Below are positions 35,007 to 44,023 of a stretch of 64,000 nt of DNA, one piece after another (position 1 is the first letter of the stretch; each line of letters starts with the position of its first letter). The position numbers and the translations under genes are program-made. The notes under the pieces are model-generated. The model did no database searches. It was not told the DNA's origin and saw only the letters and a list, made by a program, of their open reading frames with translations. The DNA lies in assembly GCF_003574475.2 (NCBI RefSeq), contig NZ_QLIS02000002.1, positions 310,001 through 374,000 on the forward strand, written 5' to 3'. The stretch is from Pseudofrancisella aestuarii. Its GTDB lineage: Bacteria; Pseudomonadota; Gammaproteobacteria; Francisellales; Francisellaceae.

Positions 35007-38000
35007 ATGCAAAAGCAGATTCCAGTATTAGATAAAACAAATACATTAAACGTTTTAGTAAATAGTTTTATAGAAGATTTAAAGTCTAAAAAATTTGAGG
35101 GTGATATTCATTCAGATTACGCATCTAGAATATCTTCATCTATTGACAATAGTATTTACATCGTTGTTCCTGAATTAGTTCTTTTTCCAAAAGTTGCAGA
35201 TGATGTAAAAAAAGTTTTTGAACTTGCTGCAAAGTCCGAATATCAGGATCTAAAGTTTTCTCCTAGAGGTGCTGGTACTGGAACTAATGGCCAGTCACTA
35301 TGTAGCGGAGTAATGATTGATACAAGTAGGTATTTAAACAATATTTTAGAAATTAATTTAGATGAGGAGTATGTAAGAGTTCAGCCTGGAGTCGTATTAG
35401 ATCAACTAAATGAAGCTTTACAAGATACTGAGTATTTTTTTGCTCCAAACTTATCTCCTAGTAATAGGGCTACTTTAGGGGGGATGGCAAATACTGATGC
35501 GTGTGGAAAGGGTTCTAGAATTTATGGTCGTACTAGTCAGCATATATTGGGTTTAGAGTGTGTACTGGTTGATGGAACAAATCTTGCTACTAAATCCATA
35601 AAACTATCTGATATAAAAGAAGGTGAGCTTACTCAGATAGAAAAAAATATATACTCAACAATTGTTGAACAAATTATAGATAAATATGATCAAATTGAGA
35701 AAGATTTACCTAAGTTAGATAGATTTTTAACAGGCTATAATCTTGCAAAAACTTATGATAAAACTAAAAATTCTGTTAATTTAAGCTATTTAATTTCTGG
35801 GTCAGAAGGAACTTTGGCTTTTGTTTCAGAACTTAAATTGAAACTTACTAAAAAACCAAAGTATAAAGCTCTTTTTGCTATTTCATACTTGGACTTTGAT
35901 GTTGCTTTGAGATCTGCAAGAATGCTTTTGTCTTTTGACCCTTCAGCTATAGAGACAGTAGATGGCAATATTATTAGTCTTGCTAAAGAAGATGAAATCT
36001 ATCATAAAATTAAGCATATGCTTGAAAAGAAAAGAGGTTTTAATGTTGCAGCTGTAAATTTTGTAGAGTTTATATCTCAAGAAGAGCATGTTCTTCATGA
36101 CAAAACTGCGAGACTGGAAGAAAGTTTATTGGCTCAAGGTATTAGTTTTCATTTCACAGAATATAAAGAGGAAATAGAAAGTCTATGGGAACTAAGAAAG
36201 AAAGGAGTCGGTTTACTTGGTGCAATGAAGGGCGACAAAAAACCTGTTCCGTTTATGGAAGACACTGCAGTACCACCAGAAAAACTAGCAGATTACATAA
36301 AGGAACTAACTGCTCTTTTAGATTCATATGGACTAAAGTATGGTATGTTTGGGCATGTTGATGTTGGTTGTTTACACGTTCGCCCAGCATTAGATATGAA
36401 TACTGAAGAAGATATGAAAAAAATAGCTAAGTTAACTAAAGAAGTTAATGAGTTAGTTAAAAAATATGGAGGATTATATTGGTCAGAGCATGGGAAAGGA
36501 TTTAGAAGTGAATATGTAAAAGATTATTTTGGTGAAGAGCTATATAAATCATTAGAGCATATTAAAAAATCATTTGATCCATATAATCAATTAAATCCAG
36601 GAAAAATTGCTGTTCCTTATGGTAGCTCAGATAAACTAGTTAAAGTAGATGGCCCGTTTAGGGGATATGGGGATTCTCAAGTTCCTGAGAAAATGAGAGA
36701 ACAGTTTTCAGGAGCATTTAATTGTAATGGTAATTCTCAGTGTTTAAATTATGATTCAAATACAGTTATATGCCCTTCAGCGAAGGCTAGTCGAAATTGG
36801 GTATACTCTCCAAAAGGACGCTCAGCTATATTAAGGGAATGGTTGAAGCAATTATCTGCTGAAGGATACTCGACAGTTGATAAGCTTGATAGTATAGGTA
36901 TTGAAACAGCTAAAAATGTACCTAATGATTTTTCTCATCAAGTCTATGATTCTTTAGATGAGTGTTTAGGCTGTAAAGCTTGTGCAACAGCATGTCCAAT
37001 TAAGGTTGATATTCCGCACATGAAATCAGAGTTTCTAGCTAATTATCATTCTAAATATCGTCGTCCAAAGCTTGATTATGTTATTAAGTATAGCGAAGCT
37101 ATGTTAAAAGTTAACATGCGCATGCCTAGAATCTTTAATGACTTATTTAATACACAATTATTAAAAAATAGTGTGCCAAAATTAATAGGAATGGTAGATA
37201 CTCCATCTATTAGTATGCTAAATCTACGAGCAGAGCTCGAGAAAAGGAAAGCCCCTGTTTTTGATTTAGAAACTTTTAAAACCCTGTCAAAAGAAGAAAA
37301 AAATAAAACTGTTTGTGTGATTCAGGATGTATTTACAACAGTTTATGATACAGACATAGCTTTGAGCTTGTATGATTTCCTAACATCATTAGGTTATAAA
37401 GTATATTTTGCTCCATTTAAGATAAATGGTAAGCCAGCACATGTTAAAGGCTTCTTAAAATACTTTAAGAAAAAGGCATTAAAAGCTACTTCTCTGTATA
37501 ACCAAATAGCAGAGGCTGGGATAGAGATGATTGGTATAGATCCGGCGATGACATTAGTTTATAGAGATGAATATGTGAAATTGTTAGGTGATGAAGTTAA
37601 ATTTAAAGTTAAGATGATTCAAGAGTGGCTACTTTCAAAACTTCCAGAAATTGCAATTGCTGAAGAAAATGTTGGTGAAGAGTTTACTTTATTTGCACAC
37701 TGTACTGAAAGATCTTTGTCTAGTGTTTCATTAATTCAATGGCAGAGAATATTTAGACATTTTGGCTATAAGATGAATGTTGCTAAGGTTGGATGTTGTG
37801 GTATGTCAGGTAGTTTTGGTCATGAAGCTAAACATTTAGAAACATCTAAGAATATTTATAATTTGAGTTGGAAAGAAGAGATGACTAAAGTTGGGCTAGC
37901 TTCTGCTATGGTAACTGGATTCTCATGCCGTTCTCAGGTTAAAAGGATAGAGGGGCATAGAGTTAGGCATCCAATAGAGATTCTATATAGAAACAATAAA

Positions 38001-38024
38001 ATGTCACAAAAGTTATTGACTTAA
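35007..38024 (+). CDS. ydiJ: YdiJ-type FAD-linked oxidase with Fe-S domain (D-2-hydroxyacid dehydrogenase)
   Basis: A 1005-aa flavoprotein. The N-terminal FAD-binding type 4 domain (about 45-280) contains SPRGAGTGTNGQSL and PNLSPSNRATLGGMANTDACGKGS. The FAD-oxidase C-terminal domain (about 285-540) ends with FDPYNQLNPGK. Then a Cys-rich block and a 4Fe-4S motif C653xxC656xxC659xxxC663, and a glycolate-oxidase-like Cys domain with KVGCCGMSGSFGHEAKH near 930. The E. coli homologue YdiJ (about 1018 aa) oxidises D-2-hydroxyglutarate. The promoter of the following tRNA genes starts within its last codons. Confidence 0.9.
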   Translation: MQKQIPVLDKTNTLNVLVNSFIEDLKSKKFEGDIHSDYASRISSSIDNSIYIVVPELVLFPKVADDVKKVFELAAKSEYQDLKFSPRGAGTGTNGQSLCSGVMIDTSRYLNNILEINLDEEYVRVQPGVVLDQLNEALQDTEYFFAPNLSPSNRATLGGMANTDACGKGSRIYGRTSQHILGLECVLVDGTNLATKSIKLSDIKEGELTQIEKNIYSTIVEQIIDKYDQIEKDLPKLDRFLTGYNLAKTYDKTKNSVNLSYLISGSEGTLAFVSELKLKLTKKPKYKALFAISYLDFDVALRSARMLLSFDPSAIETVDGNIISLAKEDEIYHKIKHMLEKKRGFNVAAVNFVEFISQEEHVLHDKTARLEESLLAQGISFHFTEYKEEIESLWELRKKGVGLLGAMKGDKKPVPFMEDTAVPPEKLADYIKELTALLDSYGLKYGMFGHVDVGCLHVRPALDMNTEEDMKKIAKLTKEVNELVKKYGGLYWSEHGKGFRSEYVKDYFGEELYKSLEHIKKSFDPYNQLNPGKIAVPYGSSDKLVKVDGPFRGYGDSQVPEKMREQFSGAFNCNGNSQCLNYDSNTVICPSAKASRNWVYSPKGRSAILREWLKQLSAEGYSTVDKLDSIGIETAKNVPNDFSHQVYDSLDECLGCKACATACPIKVDIPHMKSEFLANYHSKYRRPKLDYVIKYSEAMLKVNMRMPRIFNDLFNTQLLKNSVPKLIGMVDTPSISMLNLRAELEKRKAPVFDLETFKTLSKEEKNKTVCVIQDVFTTVYDTDIALSLYDFLTSLGYKVYFAPFKINGKPAHVKGFLKYFKKKALKATSLYNQIAEAGIEMIGIDPAMTLVYRDEYVKLLGDEVKFKVKMIQEWLLSKLPEIAIAEENVGEEFTLFAHCTERSLSSVSLIQWQRIFRHFGYKMNVAKVGCCGMSGSFGHEAKHLETSKNIYNLSWKEEMTKVGLASAMVTGFSCRSQVKRIEGHRVRHPIEILYRNNKMSQKLLT

Positions 38025-38043
38025 AATATCACATTAGTATAAT
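38016..38043 (+). promoter_or_regulatory. Sigma-70 promoter of the tRNA-Lys pair
   Basis: TTGACT (38016-38021) and a perfect TATAAT (38038-38043) are separated by 16 bases. The start of transcription would fall near 38050, ten bases ahead of the first tRNA. The -35 box lies inside the last codons and stop of the preceding dehydrogenase gene. It is the best promoter match that I noticed. Confidence 0.7.
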
Positions 38044-38059
38044 AAACAGCATTGAGTTT

Positions 38060-38135
38060 GGGTTGTTAGCTCAGTCGGTAGAGCAGTTGGCTTTTAACCA
38101 ATTGGTCACAGGTTCGAATCCTGTACAACCCACCA
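38060..38135 (+). tRNA. tRNA-Lys (UUU), copy 1
   Basis: A full 76-base cloverleaf read by eye: acceptor stem GGGTTGT/ACAACCC, D arm GCTC...GAGC, anticodon stem GTTGG/CCAAT with loop CTTTTAA and anticodon TTT, T arm ACAGG-TTCGAAT-CCTGT and an encoded 3' ACCA. The 5-base variable region is TGGTC. It decodes AAA and AAG, the lysine codons used heavily in this AT-rich genome. Confidence 0.97.
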
Positions 38136-38165
38136 CTTCTTTCAAATAAATTTTATCTATTAATT

Positions 38166-38241
38166 GGGTTGTTAGCTCAGTCGGTAGAGCAGTTGGCTTT
38201 TAACCAATTGGTCACAGGTTCGAATCCTGTACAACCCACCA
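38166..38241 (+). tRNA. tRNA-Lys (UUU), copy 2
   Basis: Identical over all 76 bases to the preceding tRNA-Lys gene, beginning 30 bases after its end. The spacer is AT-rich and holds no promoter that I can see, so both copies are probably cut from one transcript. The encoded CCA is present. The pair is a recent tandem duplication or is kept identical by gene conversion. Confidence 0.97.
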
Positions 38242-38259
38242 TTTACTTTATATCTTAAT

Positions 38260-38676
38260 TTATAAATCTGAAGGCAACTCGTATATATAAGGCAGTAATT
38301 CTTTTATATTTGTCTCTACGATATCAGATCTTGCTATGTTTGTAAGAATTATAGGGCAATCTAAAGTAAGATGTTCCGACATTATTTGTCTACATGCACC
38401 ACACGGAGAAACAGCTTTTTCAGTATCAGCAAGAACAGCAATTTTAACAATATCATTTTTCCTATATCCTTGTGAGAATGCATAAAAGATAGCAGTCCTT
38501 TCGGCACAGTTAGTAAGTCCAAATGTACAATTCTCAACGTTAGCACCATTTATAATATTTCCATCTTTCATTAGAAGAGCTGCTCCAACCTTAAACTTAG
38601 AATAAGGGGCATGAGCATTAAGGAAGGCTTCATATGCTTTATCAATTAAAATATTATCTTCACGAGTTATAGTCAT
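38260..38676 (-). CDS. cdd: Cytidine deaminase
   Basis: Hydrolytic deamination of cytidine and deoxycytidine to uridine forms. The 138-aa protein is the small homotetrameric type. Zinc and catalytic residues are in NCAERTA (Cys57, Glu59) and SPCGACR (Cys92, Cys95). PYSKFKVGAALL at 24-35 and NVENCTFG are family blocks. It lies 14 bases downstream of udp, so the two salvage enzymes act in sequence (cytidine to uridine to uracil) and are probably co-transcribed. Confidence 0.96.
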   Translation of the reverse strand: MTITREDNILIDKAYEAFLNAHAPYSKFKVGAALLMKDGNIINGANVENCTFGLTNCAERTAIFYAFSQGYRKNDIVKIAVLADTEKAVSPCGACRQIMSEHLTLDCPIILTNIARSDIVETNIKELLPYIYELPSDL

Positions 38677-38690
38677 ATTCTTATATTCTC

Positions 38691-39497
38691 CTAATCTATA
38701 TAGAAATTATTTTGGATGCTGTCTTTTATCATAAGCATTATAGTGCTCATAGAATCATTATATTTACTTTTATCAACTTTTTCTGAATTAGTTCTTTTTG
38801 CCATTACGCTACATAGACATGTCGCCTCTAATCCAAATGTAGCACAAATTGTAAGTATAGCAGATGACTCCATTTCTAAGTTTAGTACATTAAGTTTTCT
38901 CCATTCGCTAACAGTATTTTTAAATTGATTTCTAACATATCCACTATAGTTATCTTGTCTTTCTTGTCCTGGATAAAAAGTATCTGAAGAAGCTGTTATC
39001 CCGAAGAAAACATTGTGATTAGCTTTTGTAGCAGATTTTTGTAAGGAGCTATTTAGTTCAAGACTTGCTACGGCAGGATATTCTATAGGGGCGTAATGAT
39101 ATGAAGTACCATCTAATCTAACTGAAGCGTTTGTAACAATAATATCACCAATATTAATATGCTCTTGTATGGTCCCACAAGTTCCAACACGTATAAATTT
39201 CTTAACACCTATCATAGCTAGTTCTTCTATACATATTCCAGAAGATGGGCCTCCCATGCCTGTGGAAATAACAAGAATATCTTTATTAGCTACTTTAGCA
39301 AGGTAGGAAGTATATTCTCGATTTTTAGCTAGGAAAGAGGCATTTGTATCTAGCATCTTCGCTATAAATTCGACTCTTCCAGGATCGCCAGGAAGAATAG
39401 CAATTTCAGAATTTTTTATTAGATTAGTACTTAAAGAAATATGATATAGAATTTCATCTTTATCAACGCGATGGTTATTTATATTTGGATTAGCCAT
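38691..39497 (-). CDS. udp: Uridine phosphorylase
   Basis: Phosphorolysis of uridine to uracil and ribose-1-phosphate. The 268-aa protein has the nucleoside phosphorylase-I features: ILPGDPGRVEFIA (about 34-46), STGMGGPSSGICIEEL, RVGTCGTIQ, the uridine-specific FYPGQERQDNYSG, and EMESSAIL. The last motif resembles E. coli Udp more than DeoD. Cdd follows directly. Specificity for uridine over other nucleosides is inferred from the FYPGQER segment. Confidence 0.93.
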   Translation of the reverse strand: MANPNINNHRVDKDEILYHISLSTNLIKNSEIAILPGDPGRVEFIAKMLDTNASFLAKNREYTSYLAKVANKDILVISTGMGGPSSGICIEELAMIGVKKFIRVGTCGTIQEHINIGDIIVTNASVRLDGTSYHYAPIEYPAVASLELNSSLQKSATKANHNVFFGITASSDTFYPGQERQDNYSGYVRNQFKNTVSEWRKLNVLNLEMESSAILTICATFGLEATCLCSVMAKRTNSEKVDKSKYNDSMSTIMLMIKDSIQNNFYID

Positions 39498-39638
39498 ATT
39501 TATCTTTTAACTTATATATCCATATATGAATTATATATTATAAAACTGGTGTGGTTAAAGAAGATTGTTTTTATACTTTATTTATAATTCTTTTTTAATA
39601 TACTAGATAACTAAATTTTAAATAAGTTAAGTTTGTAA

Positions 39639-40247
39639 ATGGAATATAAATATGCAAATTTTGAAACTGTAGAAGACTTTCTTCTTTGTGAGACTCCAAT
39701 TAGTTGGATTAAAAAGGCTCTAGAAAATATAGATCTAATGCTTTTAGATCATGCATATTGTGAAAAGAAAGCAGCTTCTGCAGCTATAAGCTATTTATAT
39801 AGGCATCCAGATAAACCAGATTTAATAATGAGAATGTCAAAGATAGCTAGAGAAGAATTGGTTCATTATGAACAAGTTCAGAGAATTTTGAAAAAAAGAG
39901 GTATTAGTTATAAAAATGTAAGTGCATCTAGATATGCTGAGGGTTTACAGAAAGTTGTTCGAACTGATAAAGAGGGTCGATTTATAGATGCTTTAATTGT
40001 TGGAGCATATATTGAAGCACGCTCTTGTGAAAGATTTGCAAAGATAGCTCCATACTTGGATAATGAGTTGAAGAAGTTCTATAATGGTCTATTAGAATCT
40101 GAAAAAAGGCATTTTACAGTTTATTTACACTTTGCAGAGAAATATTCTAATAAAGATATAAGTGAGCATGTTCAAAGAATCGGAGAGGTTGAAAAGGAGT
40201 TGATCTTATCTGAAGATAAAGAGTTTCGTTTTCATAGTGGGGCTTAA
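39639..40247 (+). CDS. miaE: tRNA 2-methylthio-N6-isopentenyladenosine hydroxylase
   Basis: A di-iron monooxygenase that hydroxylates ms2i6A37 of tRNA. The 202-aa protein has the four-helix ferritin-like fold with ligand motifs HAYCEKKAASAA (about 38-49), REELVHYEQV (about 71-80), IEARSCERF (about 126-134) and ESEKRHFTVYL (about 154-164). The last helix is followed by EFRFHSG, the usual MiaE ending. MiaA and MiaB are not in this window. The end overlaps the convergent TRIC gene by 4 bases. Confidence 0.93.
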   Translation: MEYKYANFETVEDFLLCETPISWIKKALENIDLMLLDHAYCEKKAASAAISYLYRHPDKPDLIMRMSKIAREELVHYEQVQRILKKRGISYKNVSASRYAEGLQKVVRTDKEGRFIDALIVGAYIEARSCERFAKIAPYLDNELKKFYNGLLESEKRHFTVYLHFAEKYSNKDISEHVQRIGEVEKELILSEDKEFRFHSGA

Positions 40248-40903
40248 ATTTGGGGAAGTTTCCATTTATATTGAATGGTCAGAACTCTCAACAACATTCC
40301 AACACTAATTATAATTGCACTACCAACATAGATATTTACACCGTAATGCATAAATATAATATTTGTTAGGCCTATTATTCCTGCAACAGAAGCATAAAGC
40401 TCATCTTTAAAGGCTACAGGTATATCATTACAAATCATATCTCGCATAATACCGCCAGAAATTCCATTAACTATAGCTATCACTGTTCCAACAATTAAAA
40501 CGTTAATGAAAGGCATATTAAATACATTAGTACATATATGGTAAGCTATGTTACTACCGATATAAGCGAATGCTATTAAGCCTATAGAGTCTAATATAAG
40601 GAATACTTTATAAAGGCGAGTTATATATTTTTGTGTGAATAATGCGATAATTGCACCAATTAAACAAATAAGAATGTATTCCGAATGTAGGATTATCGTT
40701 ACAGGTAAGTTTCCAAGTAAAATATCTCTAACAATCCCGCCTCCTAGTGCTGTTGTAATAGCTATGGCAATCACACCAAAGGCATCCATATTTCTCCGGC
40801 TAGATGATATTACCCCAGTCATACTTTCAGCAGTTATGCCTATTACAAACATAATGCTAAAAATATATGGTCCACTAATGCCCACATGTTCAAAGTTAGT
40901 CAT
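40244..40903 (-). CDS. TRIC-family membrane protein (YadS/YicG type)
   Basis: A 219-aa protein with seven helices made of two three-helix repeats. Each repeat holds the glycine signature: AITTALGGGIVRDILLG (about 49-65) and TVIAIVNGISGGIMRDMICND (about 139-159). This is the UPF0126/YadS family, whose members resemble TRIC cation channels; ion specificity in bacteria is not settled. It follows rsmD by 68 bases on the same strand and may be read from its own promoter. Confidence 0.88.
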   Translation of the reverse strand: MTNFEHVGISGPYIFSIMFVIGITAESMTGVISSSRRNMDAFGVIAIAITTALGGGIVRDILLGNLPVTIILHSEYILICLIGAIIALFTQKYITRLYKVFLILDSIGLIAFAYIGSNIAYHICTNVFNMPFINVLIVGTVIAIVNGISGGIMRDMICNDIPVAFKDELYASVAGIIGLTNIIFMHYGVNIYVGSAIIISVGMLLRVLTIQYKWKLPQI

Positions 40904-40971
40904 ATTAATATTTCTGGAAGACTTAATTTTAATAAAGTATTGTAACTATAATTATAATTAATAGTAAATAG

Positions 40972-41529
40972 TTATTTTTTAGTTAAGAGATATGATGTTA
41001 CATTTCCTGACTTTTTAAATTTGATTATATTAAAAGAATTCTCTAGATTAAGATGTGCTCCTTTTTCTATCTCAAGGTATATAAGAGTATTATTTGATAT
41101 TTGCTCATTTATGGTGATAGCATTTAAAGCTTTCTCAGATAATCCTTTATTAAAGGGTGGATCAAGAAATATTATAAAATTGTCATTATTAGTATCTAAT
41201 TCTGAGATTGCTTTAAGAAAATCTATTTTATAGGTGTCGGCATTTAAAATGTTTAGAGTTTGAAGATTTTCTTTTATTTGATTTAATGCTTTGAGGTTTA
41301 TTTCATGGAAAATAGCCTTCTTGGCACCGCGAGATATAGCTTCTATGCCAAGAGAGCCACTACCTGCAAAAGCATCGATACAAATAGAATCATATATGTA
41401 TGGTTGTAACCAGTTAAAAATAGTTTCTTTCATTTGGTCAGAAGTAGGGCGTAATCCTTGTGTATCAGGAAACTTAAGTTTTCTTCCTTTAAACTTTCCC
41501 GATATGACTCTAACAGTGTTAGTTTTCAC
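40972..41529 (-). CDS. rsmD: 16S rRNA m2G966 methyltransferase RsmD
   Basis: SAM-dependent guanine N2-methyltransferase acting on 16S rRNA G966. The 185-aa protein starts with VRVISGKFKGRKLKFP, followed by LRPTSDQMKETIFNWL, the SAM motif DAFAGSGSLGIEA (about 53-65) and the catalytic DPPF at 123-126. These four blocks define RsmD. The first 11 bases overlap the end of the M16 homologue, so it closes the lptF to rsmD run. A similar link of rsmD with M16 peptidase genes is seen in other bacteria. Confidence 0.96.
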   Translation of the reverse strand: MKTNTVRVISGKFKGRKLKFPDTQGLRPTSDQMKETIFNWLQPYIYDSICIDAFAGSGSLGIEAISRGAKKAIFHEINLKALNQIKENLQTLNILNADTYKIDFLKAISELDTNNDNFIIFLDPPFNKGLSEKALNAITINEQISNNTLIYLEIEKGAHLNLENSFNIIKFKKSGNVTSYLLTKK

Positions 41530-42748
41530 TAAAGTCTCCGACCATGACAGTAATCATTTCATTTTCTTGTACTTGTTTAAAAGCATTATAAATATCTTTA
41601 CTGTTAACGAGATTAACTTTATCAACATATGTTTTGAAAAAGTCTAAAGTTAATTCTTTATTGGCAATGGTTGATAACATATTTAATTTTGAACTATTTT
41701 TGACTGATCCAATTAAATGAGTTCCTTCAATATGGTTCTTGGTATTTTGTAAAGTTTCTTTATCTATTTCATTATTAATAAAGTCTAAATAAACATCATT
41801 TATAGTATCTAAAGCTAATTTATAGTTACTAGTTTGTGCAGAAATAATGAAGCTACCATAGTCAGGACTAATATTTAAGCTGCTTCCAACATGATAGACT
41901 AGACCGAGCTCTTCTCTTACTTTATTAAAGAGCTTGGAATTTAGACCACCACCGCCAAGTATTTCATTTCCAACCTTCAACGGAAAATATAGGGGGCTGT
42001 CAATAGGTATAAGAAGTTGATGACCCATAAGTATAGTAGTCTGTTTACTTTGGAATTGTTTTTTTAAAAGTTCTTTTTTTACAGGCTTTTGTATAAAAGA
42101 TTGTGTATTTTTTTGACCCTCAGGCAAAGCAGAAATAATTTCTTCACTAAGTTTATTTGCTTCGGTATCATTTATATTTCCAACTATGCAGAGATTCATA
42201 TTTGATGTGCATATATACTTTTGAAAAAAGCTTTTTATATCTTTAATAGCTATCTTTTCTACAGTTTCTTTATATCCAAGTGTGGGTTGTGCGTAAGGAT
42301 TATCTTTAAATAATAATTTAGAAAATTCTAAAGATGCTAGATAGTTAGACTGTTGTTGTACATAGTTTATGTGTGTAATAGTTTGAGCTTTTTCTCTTTC
42401 TAAAATTTTAGTGCTAAATTTGGGCTCTAAAAATATTTCCTTTAGAATATCTATTGTCTTTTGGATGATTTCGGGGTCACTTAGTAATCTAATCTTTATT
42501 GAAAAGAATTCTTTGTTGGCATGAGCATCTATACATATTCCAATGTCTGTAGTTTTATTAATTAATTCGTCTTCAGATGAAATATGAGTTTCTGTTGCAA
42601 ATAGTCCAACAGCTAAGTCAGATAAACCTACTTTTTCATTATCATAAATAGAGCCAGCTTTGAAGTTTATTTGGATATCTATTATAGGTAGGCTAGAAGT
42701 TTGCTCAAAATAAACAGGAGTTTTATTAATTATCCATTTTTGTAACAT
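41519..42748 (-). CDS. M16-family peptidase homologue lacking the HxxEH motif
   Basis: A 409-aa protein with the paired M16 fold (about 1-220 and 220-409). The region where HxxEH would be (VGLSDLAVGLFATET) has no metal ligands. The later block with Tyr/Arg (QTTILMGHQLLIP and LGVVYH-like LGLVYHVG) is preserved. This is the inactive subunit that pairs with the active one, as in the two-gene M16 sets of bacteria such as YmxG-like pairs and in mitochondrial processing peptidase. It follows the active partner by 11 bases. No signal peptide is seen, so location is uncertain. Confidence 0.85.
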   Translation of the reverse strand: MLQKWIINKTPVYFEQTSSLPIIDIQINFKAGSIYDNEKVGLSDLAVGLFATETHISSEDELINKTTDIGICIDAHANKEFFSIKIRLLSDPEIIQKTIDILKEIFLEPKFSTKILEREKAQTITHINYVQQQSNYLASLEFSKLLFKDNPYAQPTLGYKETVEKIAIKDIKSFFQKYICTSNMNLCIVGNINDTEANKLSEEIISALPEGQKNTQSFIQKPVKKELLKKQFQSKQTTILMGHQLLIPIDSPLYFPLKVGNEILGGGGLNSKLFNKVREELGLVYHVGSSLNISPDYGSFIISAQTSNYKLALDTINDVYLDFINNEIDKETLQNTKNHIEGTHLIGSVKNSSKLNMLSTIANKELTLDFFKTYVDKVNLVNSKDIYNAFKQVQENEMITVMVGDFSEN

Positions 42749-42759
42749 AAAAATCTCTT

Positions 42760-44013
42760 TTAATCTTTTTTAAGGTATAGGCTTGTTAAATTTTCTTTAT
42801 TAAAGAATTTATTTAATACACGATTTACGTCAGATATAGTTACATCATAAAGTTTATCTATATATTTGTAGTAATCAACATCTAGCCCAACACAAGCGAG
42901 ACTACCTATTAGGTTCGCCTGAGTCTCTAGGGAGTCCATAGAAAAAACTTTATCGGATTTAATGGTAACTTTTGCTCTATTTAACTGCTCTAATGTTATA
43001 CCTTCGGTTTTTAATCTATCTAAAATCTCTTCAATTTTATTTTGAATTAGTTTTAATGAAAAAGTTTCATTAGCTATTGCAGTAATAATAAATATATCTT
43101 CACCTCTTATAAAAGGTGAATACTCAGTATCAATATGGCAACAGTAGTTTGTATCTCTAACCATTTCTTTTTGAAAGATAGAAGCGTCAGCATCACCTAA
43201 TATATTGTTTAATATCATTAAGGCAAAAGGATCATTCTCTTCATATTCTGTAGTCAATGATGGTGTAATGTATCCTAATATTAAGTTATCTATATCATTT
43301 GGACTTCTTTTAATACTTTTATGTCTATAGCCAATATTTAAAATGCTTTTCTCTTTTTTAGGCTCACTAACTATAGACTCTTTGATATCCTCAAAATTTG
43401 TTTTAACTTTATCATAAGCTTCATCAGGATCTATATCTCCAACTAAAACAATAACTGCATTATTTGGAGCATAGTTCGCTTGATACCAGCTTTTTAAGTC
43501 ATTTAGCTTATAATTTTTAATATCTTCCAGCCAGCCAATTATAGGAGTGTGCCTAGAATTATCTTGATAAGCTAATTTCATAAACTGTTCAAAAGCATAA
43601 TTAAAAGGTTTGTCTTCAATGCGTAAACATCTTTCTTCTATAACTACTTTATTTTCAGGTGAAAACTCAACCTCATCAAATTTAAGATTTGACATTCTAG
43701 AAGACTCTATTGATAAGCTTAAATCTAGATTTTTTTTGTGCCAAAATTGATAATAGGCAGTAAAATCAAAACTTGTAAAAGCATTTTGAATGCCTCCATT
43801 ATTTTCAACAAGGCTATTCATATCATCTTTTGAATACTTATCTGTACCTTTGAACATCATGTGTTCAAGCATATGTGATATTCCTGTTAGGCCTTTAGGT
43901 TCATATGTGGAACCGACTTTATACCAAATTTGAGAAAGAATTACAGGGGCACGATTATCTTGTTTTATATAAATTTCAAGGCCATTTTTTAACTTGTATT
44001 TGTGGATTAGCAT
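42760..44013 (-). CDS. M16-family zinc metallopeptidase
   Basis: A 417-aa peptidase with the inverted zinc motif HMLEH at residues 47-51 (His47, Glu50, His51). The downstream Glu ligand lies in VVIEERCLRIEDKPF (about 120). The first 15 residues contain no signal peptide. The family cleaves short peptides and processing intermediates. It is the active half of the pair with the next gene and lies 10 bases after lptG. Substrates are not known. Confidence 0.9.
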   Translation of the reverse strand: MLIHKYKLKNGLEIYIKQDNRAPVILSQIWYKVGSTYEPKGLTGISHMLEHMMFKGTDKYSKDDMNSLVENNGGIQNAFTSFDFTAYYQFWHKKNLDLSLSIESSRMSNLKFDEVEFSPENKVVIEERCLRIEDKPFNYAFEQFMKLAYQDNSRHTPIIGWLEDIKNYKLNDLKSWYQANYAPNNAVIVLVGDIDPDEAYDKVKTNFEDIKESIVSEPKKEKSILNIGYRHKSIKRSPNDIDNLILGYITPSLTTEYEENDPFALMILNNILGDADASIFQKEMVRDTNYCCHIDTEYSPFIRGEDIFIITAIANETFSLKLIQNKIEEILDRLKTEGITLEQLNRAKVTIKSDKVFSMDSLETQANLIGSLACVGLDVDYYKYIDKLYDVTISDVNRVLNKFFNKENLTSLYLKKD

Positions 44014-44023
44014 ATCTAAATGT

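Noticed and set aside
38060-38241. Duplicated tRNA-Lys as a sign of an integrated element (att site)
   Set aside because: Both copies are complete with their own CCA, only 30 bases apart, with no integrase or foreign genes between or next to them.
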